Shown here piece by piece: positions 21,260-32,616 of a stretch of DNA of 64,000 nucleotides. The translations under genes and the position numbers were made by a program. The notes below the pieces were generated by a model. That model was not told the DNA's origin and did not search any database. It saw nothing but the letters and a program-made list of their open reading frames with translations. The DNA is from Euborellia annulipes (lineage: Eukaryota > Arthropoda > Insecta > Dermaptera > Anisolabididae). Positions within the stretch are counted from its first letter, which is position 1. Every line of letters starts with the position of its first letter. The DNA is taken from assembly GCA_023213315.1 (NCBI GenBank), contig JAKCPI010000460.1:62001-126000 (forward strand). The letters are read 5' to 3'.

Positions 21260-22005
21260 TTATTTACAGCAATAATAGCCTCGAGTTCAAAGATTCATTT
21301 TCTGTTCTGGGAGTGACAGTTACATCTGATCTCTCCTGGAGCAACCACATCTCTTCTGTGGTTAAATCTACCGCAAGGAAATTAGGTTTCCTATTCAAAA
21401 CGAAGCGTTACTTTTCCTCCCAACAACTCCTAATCCTCTATAAAGCCCAAATTCGGCCGTGTCTTGAATATTGTTCCCACCTTTGGCGAGGGGCGTCGAA
21501 AGACGCTCTCTCCTCCTTGGAAGCCATACAGAGGCGTGCAATTAGACTGATAGGTGATTCTACCCTTACTGCATCCCTACAGTCACTAGATCATAGAAGA
21601 AGAGTATCTGCACTATCTCTCTTCTACAGGTATTACCATGGTCAATGCTCTGCCGAATTAAAATCAATTATCCCACCCAATGCAACATATTCACGGAACA
21701 CAAGAGAGGCATCTTCCCAGCATCCCTATGCTGTTCAGATCACGACTAACAGAACAAAACAATTTCATTCTTCCTTTGTCCCCATGACCTCCCGTGATTG
21801 GAACAAGCTCCCTGCGTCTATCTTCCCCAAAACCTACAATCTTCAGACTTTCAAGTCTAACCTCAACAGGCATCTTCTCAGTTCCCGCAGTTGAGTTTCC
21901 CTTTTATGCTTCTCCTTTTGTTTTTATTTTCTTCCTGGCTGCATGTGACTATTGGTCATTATAGGTCTTCGGACCTTATGCACCCATTCCAAAAAAAAAA
22001 AAAAA
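21260..22005 (+). pseudogene. 5'-truncated LINE: ORF2 C-terminal end
   Basis: The open frame (stop at 21,892-21,894) reads LGVTVTSDLSWSNHIS, ARKLGFLFKTKRYFS, RPCLEYCSHLWRGAS and RDWNKLPASIF. This is the conserved C-terminal part of Jockey/CR1-type non-LTR retrotransposon ORF2, downstream of the reverse transcriptase. The 3' UTR runs to a poly-A run at 21,990-22,006. The 5' break is near 21,260, where the sequence changes to an unrelated repeat shared with 4,020-4,150. RT and endonuclease domains are missing, as in a typical dead-on-arrival copy. The retained frame is intact, so the insertion is fairly young. Confidence 0.88.
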
Positions 22006-22286
22006 AATGGTATCTTCATCTTCCTTACATAAATTTTAGGCCATTGGCTACCAATCCAGGTGAAATAAATAGAGACGGGGTCTAAATGGCTTTCGCTGCT
22101 GATAAAAAGCTTAAATGAAATTTAAAAAAATTTTGGGCCCCCCCTTGACCAAATCCTAGAACCGCCACTGTCCTTAATAAATATTAGGGACGTGAAAAAA
22201 TTTTCTTGAGAAACTTATATTTCTGGTCTATTTCTAATCAGATCAGACTAAATGTGATGTCGATTTGTGCAGGAAGAAAAACTCTA

Positions 22287-22510
22287 AGGGCCGTCTGCTT
22301 CACCTAGGTGGAGTTTGTTAGCCCCGACTTTTTTTGTAGTGCAGAAACCCACTTCAGTTTTATTTTTATAGTAAAATATATATTTCATCATTTTATTGCT
22401 AAAAGAAGTTTTCTAGAAGTAGATATATTTGTTATTTTTCCTTAGATTCTACTTCTTTTAACAATAAAATGATGAAATGTTGTATATTTTACAATATATT
22501 ATAGGCTAGG
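22287..22510. repeat. AGGGCCGTCTGCTTCACC repeat and 22.4 kb hairpin
   Basis: AGGGCCGTCTGCTTCACCTA (22,287) has its inverse, GGTGAAGCAGACGGCCCT, at 28,496-28,513. Between 22,372 and 22,495 an inverted repeat built on ATTTCATCATTTTATTG forms a stem of more than 30 bp. Confidence 0.55.
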
Positions 22511-22659
22511 GCTCGCTTGCATCAGATCTTGTTGCCATTTTTACCCCTGAGTTAACCTCACTTTTGAGTAATTTCATATAGATATATGGTGAATTGGAGC
22601 CAAGGTCTGGGCTAAAGTTAGCCCAGGCCCAAAGTCGGGGCTAATATTTAGCCCTGGGG

Positions 22660-23051
22660 CAGTGGCGTATTCAGGGGGGGGGGGCCCAGGGGCGCCGCCC
22701 CCCCAAGCCTTCTCCAAAAAATACCTATTGTTTTCCCTAATGATTATTTTTTTTTTAAATAATTATTTTATTAACTCTCATAAATTCTAAAATCTAAACA
22801 AAAACATAAATAATTGAAAAAATCTCTAATATTTACGAATTTTGTATTAAAATTATTTTTTCTTTCAAGAAAAAAAAATTTTATCTTATTTGTTTTTTAT
22901 TTATAATTATTATACCATGGTATTGTCTAAAAAAAAGTTTCTCCACTTTAAGTTTCTTGGAGAAGGGGGGGAGGGGTATCTCCCCCCCCCGGGTGTTCAT
23001 AAAACTTTTTGCCCCCCCCCCCCCCGAGCAGAAATTCTGGCTACGCTACTG
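22660..23051. mobile_element. 392-bp hAT MITE, CAGTGGCGTATTCAGG end
   Basis: The ends CAGTGGCGTATTCAGG and CTGGCTACGCTACTG are inverted, with G/C runs immediately inside both. The flanks CCCTGGGG and CCCTGGAT agree at 6 of 8. The same family, in the opposite orientation, is at 49,197-49,566. Confidence 0.8.
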
Positions 23052-23149
23052 CCCTGGATGAACACAGCCTAACTTCACGAATATAAATATAAAAAATAAT
23101 ATAAAGGCAATCTGGAATCTACCGTTTTTTTTTGTTATTATTCATTTTA

Positions 23150-23392
23150 GAGGAGTCAAAAAAAAAAAAATCCAAGACATAGGCAGCCAAGTCCTCCGTT
23201 CATGCGAATGTGTGTCGCTGAAATTGTAATTTTCATTTATTCTCGCCTCCGGCTCTGAAGATGGCCTAGACCAGTGGCCGAAACGTCAGCCTGGAACGGC
23301 GATAATAAAAGAAATAATTTTGGCTGCCTATGTCTTGGATTTTTTTTTTTGACTCCTCAATAATACTTCCAGCCACAAAGACATACCTCACA
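23150..23392 (+). mobile_element. Small Penelope-like insertion with 13-bp TSD
   Basis: ATTATTCATTTTA is duplicated exactly on both sides (23,137-23,149 and 23,393-23,405). The 243-bp unit contains an inverted pair built on GACTCCTC/GAGGAGTC and CCAAGACATAGGCAGCCAA, and a hammerhead-like motif at 23,244-23,301. Its 3' end CAGCCACAAAGACATACC resembles CACAGCCACCAAATCTC at the end of the 61,048 insertion. No RT remains; the assignment rests on structure. Confidence 0.65.
23244..23301 (+). ncRNA. Hammerhead-ribozyme-like motif (best-formed copy)
   Basis: CTGAAGA (23,255-23,261) fits CUGANGA. GGCC/GGCC (23,263-23,266 with 23,276-23,279) forms stem II, GAAA follows (23,280-23,283), and GTC (23,285-23,287) supplies the cleavage triplet. 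Stem I is GGCT/AGCC (23,251-23,254 with 23,288-23,291), extended by CGCC/GGCG (23,244-23,247 with 23,298-23,301) across an internal loop. Stem III is minimal. One unpaired U lies between the first box and stem II, as in the window's other copies. Self-cleaving hammerheads of this minimal type are known from Penelope-like elements. Confidence 0.6.
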
Positions 23393-23624
23393 ATTATTCA
23401 TTTTATGTCAGTCAGGATTATACTTGTATATCTAGGATATATTGCAAGGTGTTGAATATTCTCCTAACTTCAGCTAACGTTTGCATATCTGTATTACGTC
23501 TTGTTGATAAAACTAAAAATATATTTGTCTTCAAATTGAATGCAAATTGATATAATATTGATATTAAATGTTTATATAAATATCTTCAGTTGATATTACT
23601 TCTTGTCAGGTGAAAGTAAAAGGT

Positions 23625-24313
23625 ATCAAGAGTCGCGGGAGCGACTCGTCGCAGAGCAAGTAAAAAGCAATAGAAAGCAAAGAAACTCTTAATTCTACCA
23701 TTTAGTTGATATTCCAATAGATGCCAATGGCCCATTGCATTTAGATGGACGAGTCGTCCCTAGACTATATTATCAAGAATGATTTTAAATCCTTAATAAA
23801 AGATAGGGACGTGAAAAAATTTTTTTGAGAAACTTTTCTCTTTCTGGGCGAATATCTCAAAATGTTTTTAAGATATCGGAGCCAAATTTTTTTTATATTA
23901 AACTAGAATAAATAAGGATTATTTTGAGCACAAATTCAAAAAAAAATTCCAGTCCCAAACAGAATGGCAGAGGCTCAAAGTTGAGATTTTGCCGATTTCG
24001 GAAGGTCAAAAGTTAGTCTCTTATTTTTCCTTTTTTTTTTTTTTTTTTCTTTTTTTTTTCATTCTTTTCTTCAATTTTCAAATTTTTAGACAAAGCTACA
24101 GGTTTCCCTGCTGGACCGATTTGGATGAAATTTAAAATACAAATAGATACTATCAAAAACCCGATACCTTTGATATAAAATTTCATTTTGGATCAAAAGT
24201 GACTTTTGAGAGGTATTCAAAATTTCAAATTTGTCCTATCTTTAACATGGCGAAAAGACAATTCTTACTATTTTGCTCCCTGATGACGTCATCTAGGAAC
24301 ATCTATTATTATT
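23625..24313 (+). repeat. Large dispersed repeat, copy 1, left half
   Basis: It matches 40,430-41,110 closely, from GAGTCGCGGGAGCGACTC through GATGACGTCATCTAGGAAC. It is interrupted by two elements (24,314-26,081) and resumes at 26,085 up to the palindrome at 26,474. Pieces also occur at 17,085, 28,820-29,235, 39,345-40,020 and 44,925. Confidence 0.8.
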
Positions 24314-24892
24314 AGTAGAGACCGGAAAAAAAAGCATTAAAAAATGGAAAAAAATTGCTTAAAAAAGCATAAAAAACTTGAATAAAAAGTTGTTAAATAA
24401 GCATAAAAGTTGAAAAAAAGCATCTCATAAGCAATTTTTACTCATACCAATGGCGTATACAAATTTTTTTTTAAAGAAACTAAATTTATTCCGCCCCGCC
24501 CTACGGAAAAATTTTGTTTTTGTGGAACCAAATTTTTTCACCCTGCGGAAAAATTTTTTTTTACAGGGCTATATTTTTTCACCCTGCGGGGTTTTTGGAA
24601 AATTTTTTTTTTTTGGGGGGCCGCCCCCCCCTCCCCCTTATATACGTCACTGGTGTATGCGTGTGTGAATGGAAAAAAAGTGTTTTTTAATAAAAAAAAC
24701 AAAAAAATTATAAATATTCGTAAAATAAGTTCAAATAAGCACGAAAGGGAAAAAAAGCATGAAAACTCAAAAAAAGCATAAAAAATGCAGTCTCAATGCA
24801 CTAAGTTTTTCCTAATTCGTATAGAAATTAAATATCTAATGGTTGCTTATAAAATTGAGCAATAAGCATTTTGCTTAAAATCCGGTCTCTAA
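24314..24892. mobile_element. hAT-like element, TAGAGACCGGA ends, TSD ATTATTAG
   Basis: TAGAGACCGGA and TCCGGTCTCTA bound an element rich in AAAAGCAT repeats. The left duplication ATTATTAG is intact. The right one is split by a second element but reads ATTATTAG when the 24,896-26,081 insertion and its TTA duplication are removed. A G-rich MITE related to 48,784 is nested at about 24,452-24,653. Confidence 0.82.
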
Positions 24893-24895
24893 TTA

Positions 24896-26081
24896 CACTA
24901 GTCGACAAGGTTTTTTCCCACAAGAAATCTGATTAGTGAACCTAGTGCATTTTTTCATTCTGAATTCAGATATGTAGTTAGAATTTTTCCATCAGGCACA
25001 GTTTTAGAGATATAGAGCAAAATAGAATTTAGTCGAAAATGGACTCTAAAGCGGCTTTTATTTAAAATGTTCAAATTATTTTTAACGCGACACCCCGTCA
25101 AATTATGCAGATAGTTGGAATACATATAAATTTTAAGTTTCATCCCAATCGGAGGTCATTTAGACGTGCAGCAAACGGCTTAAAGTTTAGAAAAATCGAA
25201 ATTTTCAAGATTTTTTTTGCTTTGGTCACCCCTAATACAATTTTAGAGATCCCTGAATGAAAAAAACATATATGTACGATATTCTATAATTCTTTGGCTT
25301 TCTAAAAAGCATTCATTCGTAAAAATCTGTTAATTATTAACGAAATTATGAACAAAAACGTGAGCAAAGAAAAAACCTAAGTACACTCACTGGTCGAAAA
25401 AAATGGACTTCAATTGAATTAAAAAGCGAACCCTATACACGAAAAGCTAATGTATCCTCTCTGAGCATCGGGTCACGGGCACTAACTTTATTATATATTA
25501 TTTAAAAAAAATATTTTTTGAATCTGATATCTTTATTTATACTTCTAAAAGAACAAGAGGTCCATTTTTTCGTCCATTGAGTGTACTTGTGTATTTTCTT
25601 TGCTCACGTTTTTATTAATAATTTCGTTAATATTTAACAGATTTTTACGAATGAATGCTTTTTAGAAAGCCAAAGAATTAAAGAATATCGTAAATATATG
25701 TTTTTTGCATTCAGGGATATCTAAAATTGTATCAAAGGTGACCAAAGCAAAAAAAATCTTGAAAATTTCGATTTTTCTAAACTTTAAGCCGTTTGCGGCA
25801 CGTCTAAATGACCTCCGATTGGGATGAAACTTAAAATTTATATGTATTCCAACTATCTGCATAATTTGAAGGGGTGTCGCGTTAAAAATAATTTGAACAT
25901 TTTAAATAAAAGCCGCTTTAGAGTCCATTTTCGACTAAATTCTATTTTGCTCTATATCTCTAAAACTGTGCCTGATGGGGCAAAACTGAATTGATATTTG
26001 AATTCAGCATGAAAAATACTTCTAGAATTTCATATCTTCATTCTTGTGAAAGAAAAAAAAGTTCATTTTTGTCGACTAGTG
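24896..26081. mobile_element. Foldback-type element, CACTAGTCGACAA ends, TSD TTA
   Basis: CACTAGTCGAC and GTCGACTAGTG terminate two long, nearly continuous inverted arms of about 500-550 bp, with TTA on both sides (24,893-24,895 and 26,082-26,084). The CACTA start with 3-bp TSD suggests a CACTA/EnSpm-type derivative. No transposase. It landed inside the right TSD of the preceding element. Confidence 0.8.
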
Positions 26082-26473
26082 TTATTAGTAATTTTCATCC
26101 CTAATGGAACAAAAAATTTTTAGGATAGATCCATTCAGATAGAAATAGATTAACGTGATAAGAAGGAGTGCTACCAACATAACAAAAATAAAAAACCTAA
26201 AATTTTATAAAATTTGGTGAAATCCTATGTTTATCGTTTCGAATGGATGCCAAACGATGTATTTACATTCTACCATAAAACAAAAATAAAAATCCTTAAA
26301 TTTTATAAAATTTTGGGAAATCCTATGTTTATCGTTTCGAATGGATACCAAACGATGTATTAATTTTTTACTGTTTGGAATGCATATTAAAAGATTCATG
26401 GGATAACTTAATATTTAATAAACAAAAATTATTAAATAATATTTAAATGTAATATTTCACAAAAAGAAGTGAA

Positions 26474-26755
26474 ATCTCAGCCAAAAACATCGGAGATGCA
26501 AAAAGGGGCGCCTCGCATTATTTTTGCCCAGCCTCGAGGTGAAATCAAAAAAATGCGCCTCGCTTTTCTGATTTATATAAAAGCGAGGATATATGAAACA
26601 AATAAAATTCTGTAGGGGTTTTATTTAAGTGAAAATATTTCCTCGCTTTTATATAAATCAGAAAAGCGAGGCGCATTTTTTTGATTTCACCTCCACGCTG
26701 GGCAAAAATAATGCGAGGCGCCCCTTTTTGCATCTCCGATGTTTTTGGCTGAGAT
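26474..26755. repeat. 282-bp near-perfect palindrome, copy 1
   Basis: It starts ATCTCAGCCAAAAACATCGG and ends with the inverse. Arms of about 130 bp flank a short turn. It is almost identical to 41,499-41,780 and sits at the same place in the large repeat, so it was part of that repeat before it spread. The frame read through it (MQKGAPRIIFAQR...) is a by-product. Confidence 0.8.
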
Positions 26756-27050
26756 ATTTCTTTTTGAAATTATCTTTAGTTTCGGGCTGACCGAGCCGGA
26801 GCTCGGTCTTTTTTTTTTATATTGATAAAATTGTAAAAAACTAAAAAAAGTACATCAGTAAAGTACGAGTACTCGAGGGGCGCGAATTTGATTTATATAG
26901 AAGAAATAGGAAAATATTTAAAATTTGAAAGAAATATAACGAGACAACTTGCTCCTCAATGGAAACATCAATAAAAACCCCAAAATAAGAAATAACAGTT
27001 CAGGAAGAGCTTTGAGGAATAGCAACATTACTGGGTGGATACTTAGAGGA

Positions 27051-27309
27051 CATGGGCGTAGCCAGGGGAGGCAGGGAGGGCCCCCCCCCCCCCCTGGCTT
27101 GTCCTAAAAATTAAAAAAAAAACAAACAAATATATATTTTTAATATTTTTCCCATTGGGAATTTTTTTAACGCCCCAATCCACCTAATTTAATTTTTTTA
27201 TTTAAATAAATAATTAATAATCTATGTATATATTAATTGCAAACCCCCCCCCTCTCGCCCTAACGAGGGGTTGCCCCCCCCCCTAACAAGATGTCTGGCT
27301 ACGCCCATG
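27051..27309. mobile_element. 259-bp hAT MITE, CATGGGCGTAGCCAGG ends
   Basis: The ends CATGGGCGTAGCCAGG and CTGGCTACGCCCATG are flanked by exact TTAGAGGA duplications (27,043-27,050 and 27,310-27,317). C-runs lie just inside. Confidence 0.9.
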
Positions 27310-27679
27310 TTAGAGGAGACAGTGCCTCATAAGAAAACTTTAATCATGAGATATAAGAGAGTTGCCCAGGAAATGCGTCAGCCTGGAGATAATTAAAAAT
27401 TATTATTTTCAATAAAATTAATTAATAATTAGTATTTTAATAATATAATTTAAATAATAGGTATTTTTCTACTAATTGGCCTTTTGATATTATTAAATTA
27501 AATACAGTGTAAGTAATTATTGATATAAAAAATTAAATTTACAAAATTTCACATTAATTAAAATTTAATATTCGTGGAGAGTTAAATGTATGGGTCCAGG
27601 GTAAAGAGAGGGAGGGTGACCAGGACCAGGAAGCAAGCCCACTAGGCTTTGAACATTATAAAACCTTTAAAACGAAAAT

Positions 27680-28175
27680 TGGAAAAATCTAAAAAAGTAC
27701 ACCAGTAAGGTACTAGTACTCGAGAGGCCAAATTTTATTTGTATAAAAGAAATAAGAAAATATTTAAAATTTGAAAGAAAAGGTCAAAGGAAGTTTCAAG
27801 AAAATTAGAAAAAACTAAAAAAGTACACCAGTAAAGTACTAGTACTCGAGGTTTCCCGAAGATGAAATCTAGCGCAATTTGTTTTCTATCCCGAAAATAG
27901 CAAATATTTAAAATTTGAGAGAATTCTTTAAAAGGAATTTCGAGAAAATTAGAAAAAACTCAAAAAGTACACCATTAAAGTACTAGTACCCGATTTTTCC
28001 CAAACATGAGACCTAGCACAATTTCATTTTGGGACTACAAATAGTACATATTTAAAATTTGAAAAAAATCGTTAGAGCCGTTTTCGAGAACTGATATGCA
28101 TATATATAAACAAACAAGCAAGCAAACAAACGTACATTGCTCGTTTAATATAATTAGATTAGATTAGATTAGATT
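27680..28175. repeat. Array of GTACTAGTAC-bearing units ending in (ATTAG)n
   Basis: Three units of about 120-150 bp each contain AAAGTACACCAGTAAGG-like sequence and GTACTAGTAC (near 27,700, 27,825 and 27,970). The tail is (CAAA)n, GTACATTGCTCGTTTAATAT and (ATTAG)n. Confidence 0.65.
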
Positions 28176-28819
28176 TGAGGCACACAGCTGGCAAAATAGT
28201 TGTGAAGATTGGAACAATTGACAAATTGTTATGTGAACACAAGTAAATCTTATTTATTTTTTTTGAAAATTTTTTTATTTTAGTAAAAAAAAAATTAATT
28301 TTTTAAATTTAAATATATATTAATAATATTTATTTAAATTAAGGATAATAATATCAATTTTTATTTTTAATAATTTTTATAAGATGCTTTAATGAAGTTG
28401 CAACCTTCACAAACAGAACATGATTTGTTCCCCCCGGAAGAGGGTTTCTGCATTACAAAAAAAAGCCATTTAGCCCGGTTAACAAACGCCACCCAGGTGA
28501 AGCAGACGGCCCTAATAGAATAAATAAAAAAATCCCGAGTAATTAACTCCAAAATTAGTTTTTTTCTGGAAAAACCTCATTTTTCAAGCATAAGTCGCCC
28601 TTAACAGATAAAAATTTGGCCACATCTGTCATATATTGTTACAATGAAAATGTTTGAACATGTTTATTAATGGGAACAAAGTAATAGTAAAAAAAAAAAA
28701 AAATCTCTCTTTATATTTCAATATAGGTAAGAAAGAGAAAAAATTTTTTGAAGTCAAGCAAAAGACGTTGTCATGTTAAAAAGTCACCGGCTGTGTAGAA
28801 GACACAGCCAACACCTAAT

Positions 28820-29605
28820 TTTTCCTTCCCTTTTTCTTCAATTTTCAAATTTTTAGACAAAGCTACAGGTTTCCCTGCTGGACCAATTTTGATTAAATTT
28901 AAAATATAACCAGGTACCTTTGATATAAAATTTCATTTTGGAGAGAAATTGACTTTTTGAGAGGACATTAAAATTTCAAATTTGTCCTATCTTTAACGTG
29001 GCGAAAAGAAAATTCCTGACCTTTTGTACACAGATGTCATATACAGTATGTAGAAAATCTATTAATATTAGTAATTTTGATCCCTAAAGGAATACATTTT
29101 TAGGATAGATCGATTCAAATATAAATAGATTACCTTGAATAAGAATAAGGGCTACCAACATAAAAAAGATACCAACCCTAAAATTGGTCAAATCCTACGT
29201 TTCATTTCGAATGGATACCCAAATATATATTTACATTGTAACCAGTGGCTTCATTTGGGGGGGGGGGGCAGGGGGCATTTGCCCCCCCCCCCCCCGCAAG
29301 TGCTCTGATTTTTATAAAATTTTATATTATTCTAAATAAAATACTCCAAAATACATCTACGAGTATACAAACTGTACAAAATTAAATATGTTTTGGCCAA
29401 ATTTGAGTACCCATTTGTAAGTAAATTTTAAGAAAAAAATGTGCCCCCCCCAAGAAAAAGTTGAAATGACGCCACTGATTGTAACAACATTAAAAAAAAA
29501 TAAAAAAAAAAATCAAATAAAAACCCTAAAATATTATAAAATTTGGTCAAATCCTGTTTATTGTTTCGAATGAATAACAAACGATGTATTTACATTGTTC
29601 ACGGT
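28820..29605 (+). repeat. Partial copy of the large dispersed repeat with nested MITE
   Basis: Blocks matching 24,060-24,290 and 26,090-26,330 (GACAAAGCTACAGGTTTCCC, CTACCAACATAA) are present in diverged form. They are interrupted at 29,243-29,477. Confidence 0.65.
29243..29477. mobile_element. 235-bp G-rich hAT MITE, TSD ATTGTAAC
   Basis: CAGTGGCTTCATTTGG and AAATGACGCCACTG are the ends; ATTGTAAC is duplicated exactly (29,235-29,242 and 29,478-29,485). G and C runs lie inside the left end. Confidence 0.88.
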
Positions 29606-29929
29606 TTTGAATGCATAATAAAATTTACCAGAAAGAAAAAAAATCTGATTCCAAAAATAGAATCAGTTTGGTTCCATCAGTTCTAGTTTTAGGATAGAAA
29701 TTTTGCTTCAGTATTTAATTCTAAATTATGTTGTATACCAATTTATTTAACTTCCAAAAATATTAGTGCTTTCTAAATAGATTCAGATGTTGGAAAAAAA
29801 ATAAAAACGTTTTAAAACCGGTTTGCCGGTTTTCCGCTTTGTAAAAAATGGATAAATCGGTTTTCAAAATTTTCCGGTTTTTTCCAAAACCTACTTACAA
29901 TTAGAGCGCCCCTAAAGAAGATGCGTGTG

Positions 29930-30415
29930 CTACACCAGGCCAGAACATGTAACACTCGTCGCATTTACTTTTTCTGGAAGGAAGGGCTCATTCAATTGAC
30001 CCGAATGGGATCTGCCCCTTATGCAATTTGGATGCGATGGAAGACTTGGACCATATTCTGTATGAGTGCCCATTATACAGAAACATAAGGAATAGATACC
30101 TCAGCAAGAAAGTGCAGGATTCAGTGCTATGGCCATATAATGAGATCGGACTCAGTGAATTTTATAGCTTCATATCGGAGGCGCTGAACTTAAGGGCCCT
30201 CGGAACATAAATGGTGTTTTGTTTTACTGTATTTTTTTTTTTGCTCACTTTTTTATACTGTTATTTTTTTGTATTTAAATTTACTGTCATTTTTTTTTTG
30301 TTTTGTTTTTTGTTTTTTATTTTTTATTTTTGTATTGATCACTCTGATCCTCCTGTACTGAGCGGAAGCTCTTAAAAACAGTAATAAATAATCTAATCTA
30401 ATCTAATCTAATCTA
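29930..30415 (+). pseudogene. 5'-truncated LINE: ORF2 C-terminal zinc-knuckle end
   Basis: The frame reads GICPLCNLDAMEDLDHILYE followed by CPLYRNIRNRYL and ends at 30,208-30,210. The CX2C...HX4C knuckle is typical of the extreme C-terminus of Jockey/I/R1-type non-LTR ORF2. Upstream the frame is broken near 29,960. The 3' UTR ends in an (ATCTA)n tail (30,393-30,414). Confidence 0.8.
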
Positions 30416-31194
30416 CTTACAATATATAGTTATATAAATATTGATAAATTGGTGTGCGAAGGATTTGTAGTTTTATACATACTTAAATTAATGATAATCA
30501 AAATAAAATTTTTCAAAAAATATTTTAAATTTTCACCGCCGGTTTTGGTTAAACTACAAAATGTTTTCATATCGATGAGTGCATATTTCAAATAAATATT
30601 CACTAATCGCAATTTGTCTGCTCAAACTGAACGTTTTTTTAACGCTATTTTTGGGCAGCTAAGGGTGTTTTCAATTGATTTAAGTCAATTCAATTGAACT
30701 ATATTTCTGTCGATTGAAACAAGAAGCGAACCGCTGATCCCTACACAAGAGACGATACTTCTACCTCTGTGCTACAATTCAGGAGCGAAACTGGTAGAAA
30801 ACAAATTTTTTGGTGGTTATGAAAATAAAAAATTCAATTAAAAGTTATCAATATATAAAAATTAACCAAATAAAACAGAAGTCGATAACCTTTAAAGAAT
30901 AGTCTGATAGAAAATTTAGTTATTTAGCCTAATTTTTAAAAATCTTCATAATTTTATGCATTTTTTTAAGCACTCTAACAGGTCTATTCTCGAAAAACAG
31001 ACGTTAAAATTTAAAATAAACAAATGGGTGTTAAAAAGTAACGTAAAAACAATCAGAGTTAAAAAAATGCTATTCTCTAAACAAAGTTTTCACAGCGACG
31101 TTAACATGTTTCTTTTATTTTAAAGCTATCAAAATCATAACCTTACTTTTTTAGGTTAAGGACGCCATTTTTACTTTCTCTTACCCTATATAAA
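30416..31194. other. Unassigned AT-rich sequence
   Basis: No gene or clear mobile-element boundary was recognised. Confidence 0.4.
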
Positions 31195-31604
31195 CAATTA
31201 AAGACAGAAATAAAATAAAAATAAATGGGAGTTTAAATAATAATTGATTTTTAATCTAATAAAAAGAAAAAGATTTAAATTCCGTTACCATGGCAACCAT
31301 TTCTATCTTTCCTAAGAAGAACAAGAGTAAAGTGGTTTTCAGAAGATTTCAACCGCAAAATGAGAATATACATTTTAAAGAGCATCTAAAAAATAGTTGA
31401 TTTATGAATTTAAAAAAAAATCCTTGGAGGGAATTTTGAGAAAATCGAAAAAAACTGAAAAAGTACATCAGTAAAGTACTAGTACTTTTTGGCCGATTTT
31501 GTTCAAAAGCTTATTTTGAGATTCTTCGAAGGTACCTAAGTTAAATATAAAATTTCAATCCGCTAGCTCAACTCCTTCATGCTAAAAATCTGTCCACACA
31601 TACA

Positions 31605-31637
<33 letters not shown>

Positions 31638-31965
31638 CGACCAATTTGCGGAACCCACTTTTTTGGACTCAGGGGACCTCAAAACATGTATATCCATCAA
31701 AATCTCGACATCGAATTTTTGACATGATCGAAATACTTTCTCTCCTATATATTTATTTATTTATTTATTTATTAAAATTAAGATGTACATAGAGCTTTTT
31801 CAGCCCCTCATTGTGTACAAATATTTAGAAATTAATACATGAACAAATATATAAAGTAAGGCAGTATCGACATCAGGCAGCGAAAGGCGAGACTCCACGA
31901 CTTGGTCGGCATAATCCTCGGCAGACCGATCAAAAATATTTCATATATAGGGTACGAGAAAGTAA
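31195..31965 (-). repeat. Hairpin-ended repeat, copy C, with inserted LINE tail
   Basis: It matches copy B from AAACAATTAAAGACAGAAA through the CAGTAAAGTACTAGTAC motif, has a (CA)n tract at 31,603-31,634, and ends in GAGAAAGTAAAA. The segment 31,745-31,945 is foreign. Read on the minus strand it looks like a LINE 3' UTR ending in (AAAT)n. Confidence 0.65.
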
Positions 31966-32234
31966 AACTTATAGACCTAAATATGATATAGCTATTAAAA
32001 AAGTATAATTATTACTTCCCTAGTAATTAATAAAATTTACGATCAAATTGAATGACGACAATGTTCTTAAAAATTTTCTAATAATAATAGGTGGGAGTAG
32101 AAATTTTTTCTGCCGGGCTTAGCAACTAAGGCTTCTTTAGAGTGGATCTTTCTAAATAAAATATCTTGAATAAAGAAACTAAAGGATTTTTCTTAAAGTT
32201 TATTACAAAAATACTTTAAAAAAAAAAATACTTT

Positions 32235-32470
32235 CTCACTCTATATATTTCATATATAGGATAAGAGAAAGTAAAAATGTGTAACATATAACATTTATTT
32301 TAATTATGACAAATTTAAACGTTGGTTTTGCTTTGCAAATTTTTGGAACACTATCTCTGAACTTACACTTTTTACTTTCTCTTACCCTATATATGAAATA
32401 TATAGAGAGAGAAAGTATTGCGATCATGTCAAAGATTCGATGTCGAGATTTTGATGGATATGGTCCAAAA
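32235..32470. repeat. Two inverted end-pieces of the hairpin-ended repeat
   Basis: TATATAGGATAAGAGAAAGT (32,254) and, inverted, ACTTTCTCTTACCCTATATA (32,374) face each other, each with the terminal stem. The second continues into TCGATGTCGAGATTTTGATG. Confidence 0.6.
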
Positions 32471-32616
32471 AAAGCGAAGTCGAAAATCAAAAAAACACTT
32501 CCCTCTCATTTTGTTCCTTTATTAAAGTAAAAATTACCTGCAAAATTTTAGACCGATCGTACAACGTTTACCTGGACCGCCAGAGGGTCAAAGTTCATCG
32601 ATTTCTCCTAAATTTG

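Noticed and set aside
26545..26733. Conserved 62-codon frame also at 41,570
   Set aside because: It lies entirely within a palindrome duplicated as part of a repeat, so the conservation is of DNA, not of a protein.
23625..26755. Local segmental duplication of 23.6-26.8 kb and 40.4-41.8 kb
   Set aside because: The match ends at the repeat's own boundaries, and further partial copies exist at 17.1, 28.8, 39.3 and 44.9 kb, so a dispersed repeat explains it.
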